Part shown: one piece after another, positions 63,201 to 64,000 of the stretch
Layout: each line of letters opens with the position of its first letter
How positions within the stretch are numbered: position 1 is the stretch's first letter
Source: Pseudomonas kermanshahensis
Lineage (GTDB): Bacteria > Pseudomonadota > Gammaproteobacteria > Pseudomonadales > Pseudomonadaceae
Direction of reading: 5' to 3'
DNA: 64,000 bases
Assembly: GCF_014269205.2 (NCBI RefSeq)
Contig: NZ_JABWRY020000001.1
Span: 3,968,001-4,032,000 of the forward strand
Translations under genes and position numbers: made by a program
The notes under the pieces: generated by a model
Told to the model about the DNA's origin: nothing
What the model saw: only the letters and a program-made list of their open reading frames with translations
Databases searched by the model: none

Positions 63201-63319
63201 AGCAAGGGGTACTGACGCACCGGCAACTTGCCCAGGGCGAACAGCCCCATCAGCACGATCAGGCTGCTGACCACCAGCGCCAGCACGGGGCGACGCACGA
63301 AGGTATCGGTGAAGTTCAC
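60230..63319 (-). CDS. RND-family multidrug efflux transporter (inner membrane)
   Basis: 1029 residues, HAE1 type. GTG start at 63319 with GGGGGGCAGCAACC; it overlaps the adaptor stop by 4 bp. Twelve membrane helices with two large periplasmic loops are expected. TM4 carries the proton-relay Asp pair in GLVVDDAIVVVENVHRHIEE near 405; IPLSMLGAAGLMLAFGFSLN and PLSICGALLPLALGWATLN mark the repeated halves, and FVRRPVLALVVSSLIVLMG is the start. It pumps drugs or other amphiphiles together with the adaptor upstream. No outer-membrane channel gene follows, so it must borrow a TolC/OprM-type protein. Substrate unknown. Confidence 0.94.
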   Translation of the reverse strand: MNFTDTFVRRPVLALVVSSLIVLMGLFALGKLPVRQYPLLESATITISTDYPGASAELMQGFVTQPISQAVSSVEGVDFMSSSSLQGRSLITLRMLLNRDPTQALAETMAKVNQVRYRLPEKAYDPVVELSAGDSTAVAYVGFSSQTLSIPELSDYLSRVVEPLLSGIDGVAKVQTFGGQSLAMRLWLDSEQMAGRGVTAADVAQAVRANNYQATPGQVRGQFVLADIQVDTDLTRVEDFRDLIIRNDGTDLVRLRDVGTVELSAAATRTSATMDGKPAVHLGLFPTPSGNPLVIVDGIRELLPQIQQTLPPGVKVALAYETARFIEASIEEVLRTLVEAMLIVVLVIWLCLGSLRSVVIAVVAIPLSMLGAAGLMLAFGFSLNLLTLLAMVLAIGLVVDDAIVVVENVHRHIEEGQTPVAAALAGAREIAGPVIAMTLTLAAVYAPIGLMGGLTGTLFREFALTLAGAVIVSGVVALTLSPVMSSLLLKPGQQDGAMAQFAERVFAALTAAYAQALAFTLARRWLSAGVALLVCLSLPWLYLLPQRELAPPEDQAAVLTAIKSPQQASLDYVERFASKLDQVMKSIPETTDTWIINGTDGTAASFGGINLSAWQQRERSAAQIQAQLQQAVADIEGSSIFAFQVASLPGSSGGLPVQMVLRSAQDYPVLYQTMEVLKQRARESGLFSVVDSDLDYNNPVVKVSIDRAKAASLGISMQDIGESLGVLVGEQYLNRFALFGRAYDVIPQSIQDQRLTPSALNRQYVRAEDGSLVPLSTVVRLDLQVAPNRLLQFDQQNASTLQAIPAPGVSMGKAVAFLQQLAAELPPGFSHDWQSESRQYVQEGFALMWAFLAALVVIYLVLAAQYESLVDPLIILVTVPLSICGALLPLALGWATLNIYTQIGLVTLIGLISKHGILMVEFANEIQVRDNLDRAAAIMRAAQIRLRPVLMTTAAMTFGVIPLLFASGAGANSRFGLGVVIVCGMLIGTLFTLFVLPAIYTWLARDHRLTTLRKQQLADAERSVGVSVP

Positions 63320-64000
63320 GGTTGCTGCCCCCCAGCCACGTCCAGCAGGCTGTCTTCTGCGACCTGCTCGACCTGCATGCCATCACTCAATTTCAGCTGG
63401 CCGGAAACCACCACCCTGTCGCCCGGCGCGAGGCCCGAGGTGACTTCCACACGCCCCTGCCAGCGCTCACCGGTCGTTACCGGTACCCGGTTGACGCTGA
63501 TGACGCCCTGCTGATCCTGCCTGGCAATGAACACCGTCTGCCCGTAGGCGGTGTAGGTGATCGCCGTTTCCGGCACGGCCAGCACCCTCGACGGCTGCGC
63601 GGCAGGCAGACGGACCCCGGCATACATGCCCGGCTGCAGTTGCCCATCCAGGTTCGGCAGGGCAGCCTGCACCTGAACCAGGCGTGACTTGCTGACCAGC
63701 GGATCGACCGCCACTACCCGTGCCTGAAACGCCCGCCCGCGCACAGCATCGACGGTCAGTTCCAGCAGTTGCCCGACAGTCACTTCGGGGGCCGCCTGTT
63801 CGCTGAGGGAAAAATTGACGTGCAACTGGCGTGTATCCGTCAGGCTGGCAATCGCCTCGCCAGCGCCCAGGTACTGGCCCTGGTGAACACGGCGGATACC
63901 CACATTGCCTGCAAACGGTGCGCGTATGGCTTTTTGCGCAATCAGCGCTTCGACATGCTGCAGCTCACCCGCGGCCACATCCACCGCTGTGCTCGCGTTA
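63316..64000 (-). CDS. RND efflux periplasmic adaptor (N-terminal part outside window)
   Basis: About 227 residues of the C-terminal part of a membrane-fusion protein; the frame runs open to the window edge. Visible: the second half of the lipoyl domain (AQKAIRAPFAGNVGIRRVHQ near the left end), then beta-barrel (LELTVDAVRGRAFQARVVAV, LPNLDGQLQPGMYAGVRLPA) and membrane-proximal domain (VPVTTGERWQGRVEVTSGLA). The stop overlaps the RND start (GTGA at 63316-63319), so both are translated from one mRNA. Its length and lipoprotein status cannot be judged here. Confidence 0.93.
   Translation of the reverse strand, partial: NASTAVDVAAGELQHVEALIAQKAIRAPFAGNVGIRRVHQGQYLGAGEAIASLTDTRQLHVNFSLSEQAAPEVTVGQLLELTVDAVRGRAFQARVVAVDPLVSKSRLVQVQAALPNLDGQLQPGMYAGVRLPAAQPSRVLAVPETAITYTAYGQTVFIARQDQQGVISVNRVPVTTGERWQGRVEVTSGLAPGDRVVVSGQLKLSDGMQVEQVAEDSLLDVAGGQQP

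Overview
The window is about 64 kb of GC-rich chromosome from a Pseudomonas of the P. putida group. The evidence is gene content and order (oprF-sigX-cmpX-crfX-cmaX-rraA-hydrolase-ppsA/ppsR, pdxB-tusA-rlmM/acnA, nasS-nasT-nasA with a PP2C/kinase), strong G/C third-position use with long antisense shadow frames, and many Pseudomonas-type REP palindromes between genes. Most of it is core genome. There is no prophage, CRISPR array or genomic island.

Layout. 0-2.7 kb: the end of a glycosyltransferase, the molybdopterin genes moeA/moaB, a small lipoprotein and tRNA-Pro(CGG). 2.78-4.33 kb: a REP palindrome with an IS110-family (IS1111-like) insertion sequence abutting it. 4.3-13 kb: malate:quinone oxidoreductase, a chemoreceptor, an ABC exporter, pdxB, tusA and rlmM. 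13-24 kb: acnA, an Aer-type receptor, a pseudouridine synthase, a LexA-controlled small gene beside an M15 peptidase, a lone ammonium transporter, a three-gene envelope-stress-type operon and dgt. 24.4-28.7 kb: a BvgA/BvgS-like two-component system. 28.7-36.3 kb: yggL, dacB, a CHASE-PAS-GGDEF cyclase, rlmKL and rmf. 36.4-43.4 kb: pyrD and the nitrate assimilation locus (nasS, nasT, an attenuator leader, nasA, phosphatase-kinase, cobA). 43.5-53 kb: oprF, sigX and the envelope cluster through ppsA/ppsR. 53-58 kb: the giant NAD-dependent glutamate dehydrogenase. 58-64 kb: a small hypothetical gene, a 5'-truncated polyamine-binding-protein pseudogene, another hypothetical gene and an RND pump with its adaptor.

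How genes work together. NasS/NasT probably control read-through of the hairpin terminator in front of nasA; the downstream kinase/phosphatase and cobA (siroheme precursor) fit the same pathway, but the nitrate and nitrite reductase genes are not here. The sigX-cmpX-crfX-oprF group is an envelope-homeostasis module. ppsA and ppsR are divergent and encode the gluconeogenic enzyme and its bifunctional regulator. Rmf, YggL, RlmM, RlmKL and the RluA-like enzyme all act on ribosomes or rRNA.

Most interesting signal. The IS110-family element sits exactly at the edge of a REP element. Removing it restores a continuous REP end. Its 237-bp non-coding region, on the transposase 3' side, contains a 12-nt match to that restored REP target and an 8-nt copy of the REP/IS junction. 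This is what a guide (bridge or seek) RNA programmed for REP sequences could look like. It is an inference from sequence only.

Many start codons were moved from the longest possible frame to an internal ATG, GTG or TTG with a better ribosome binding site; the reason is given in each entry.
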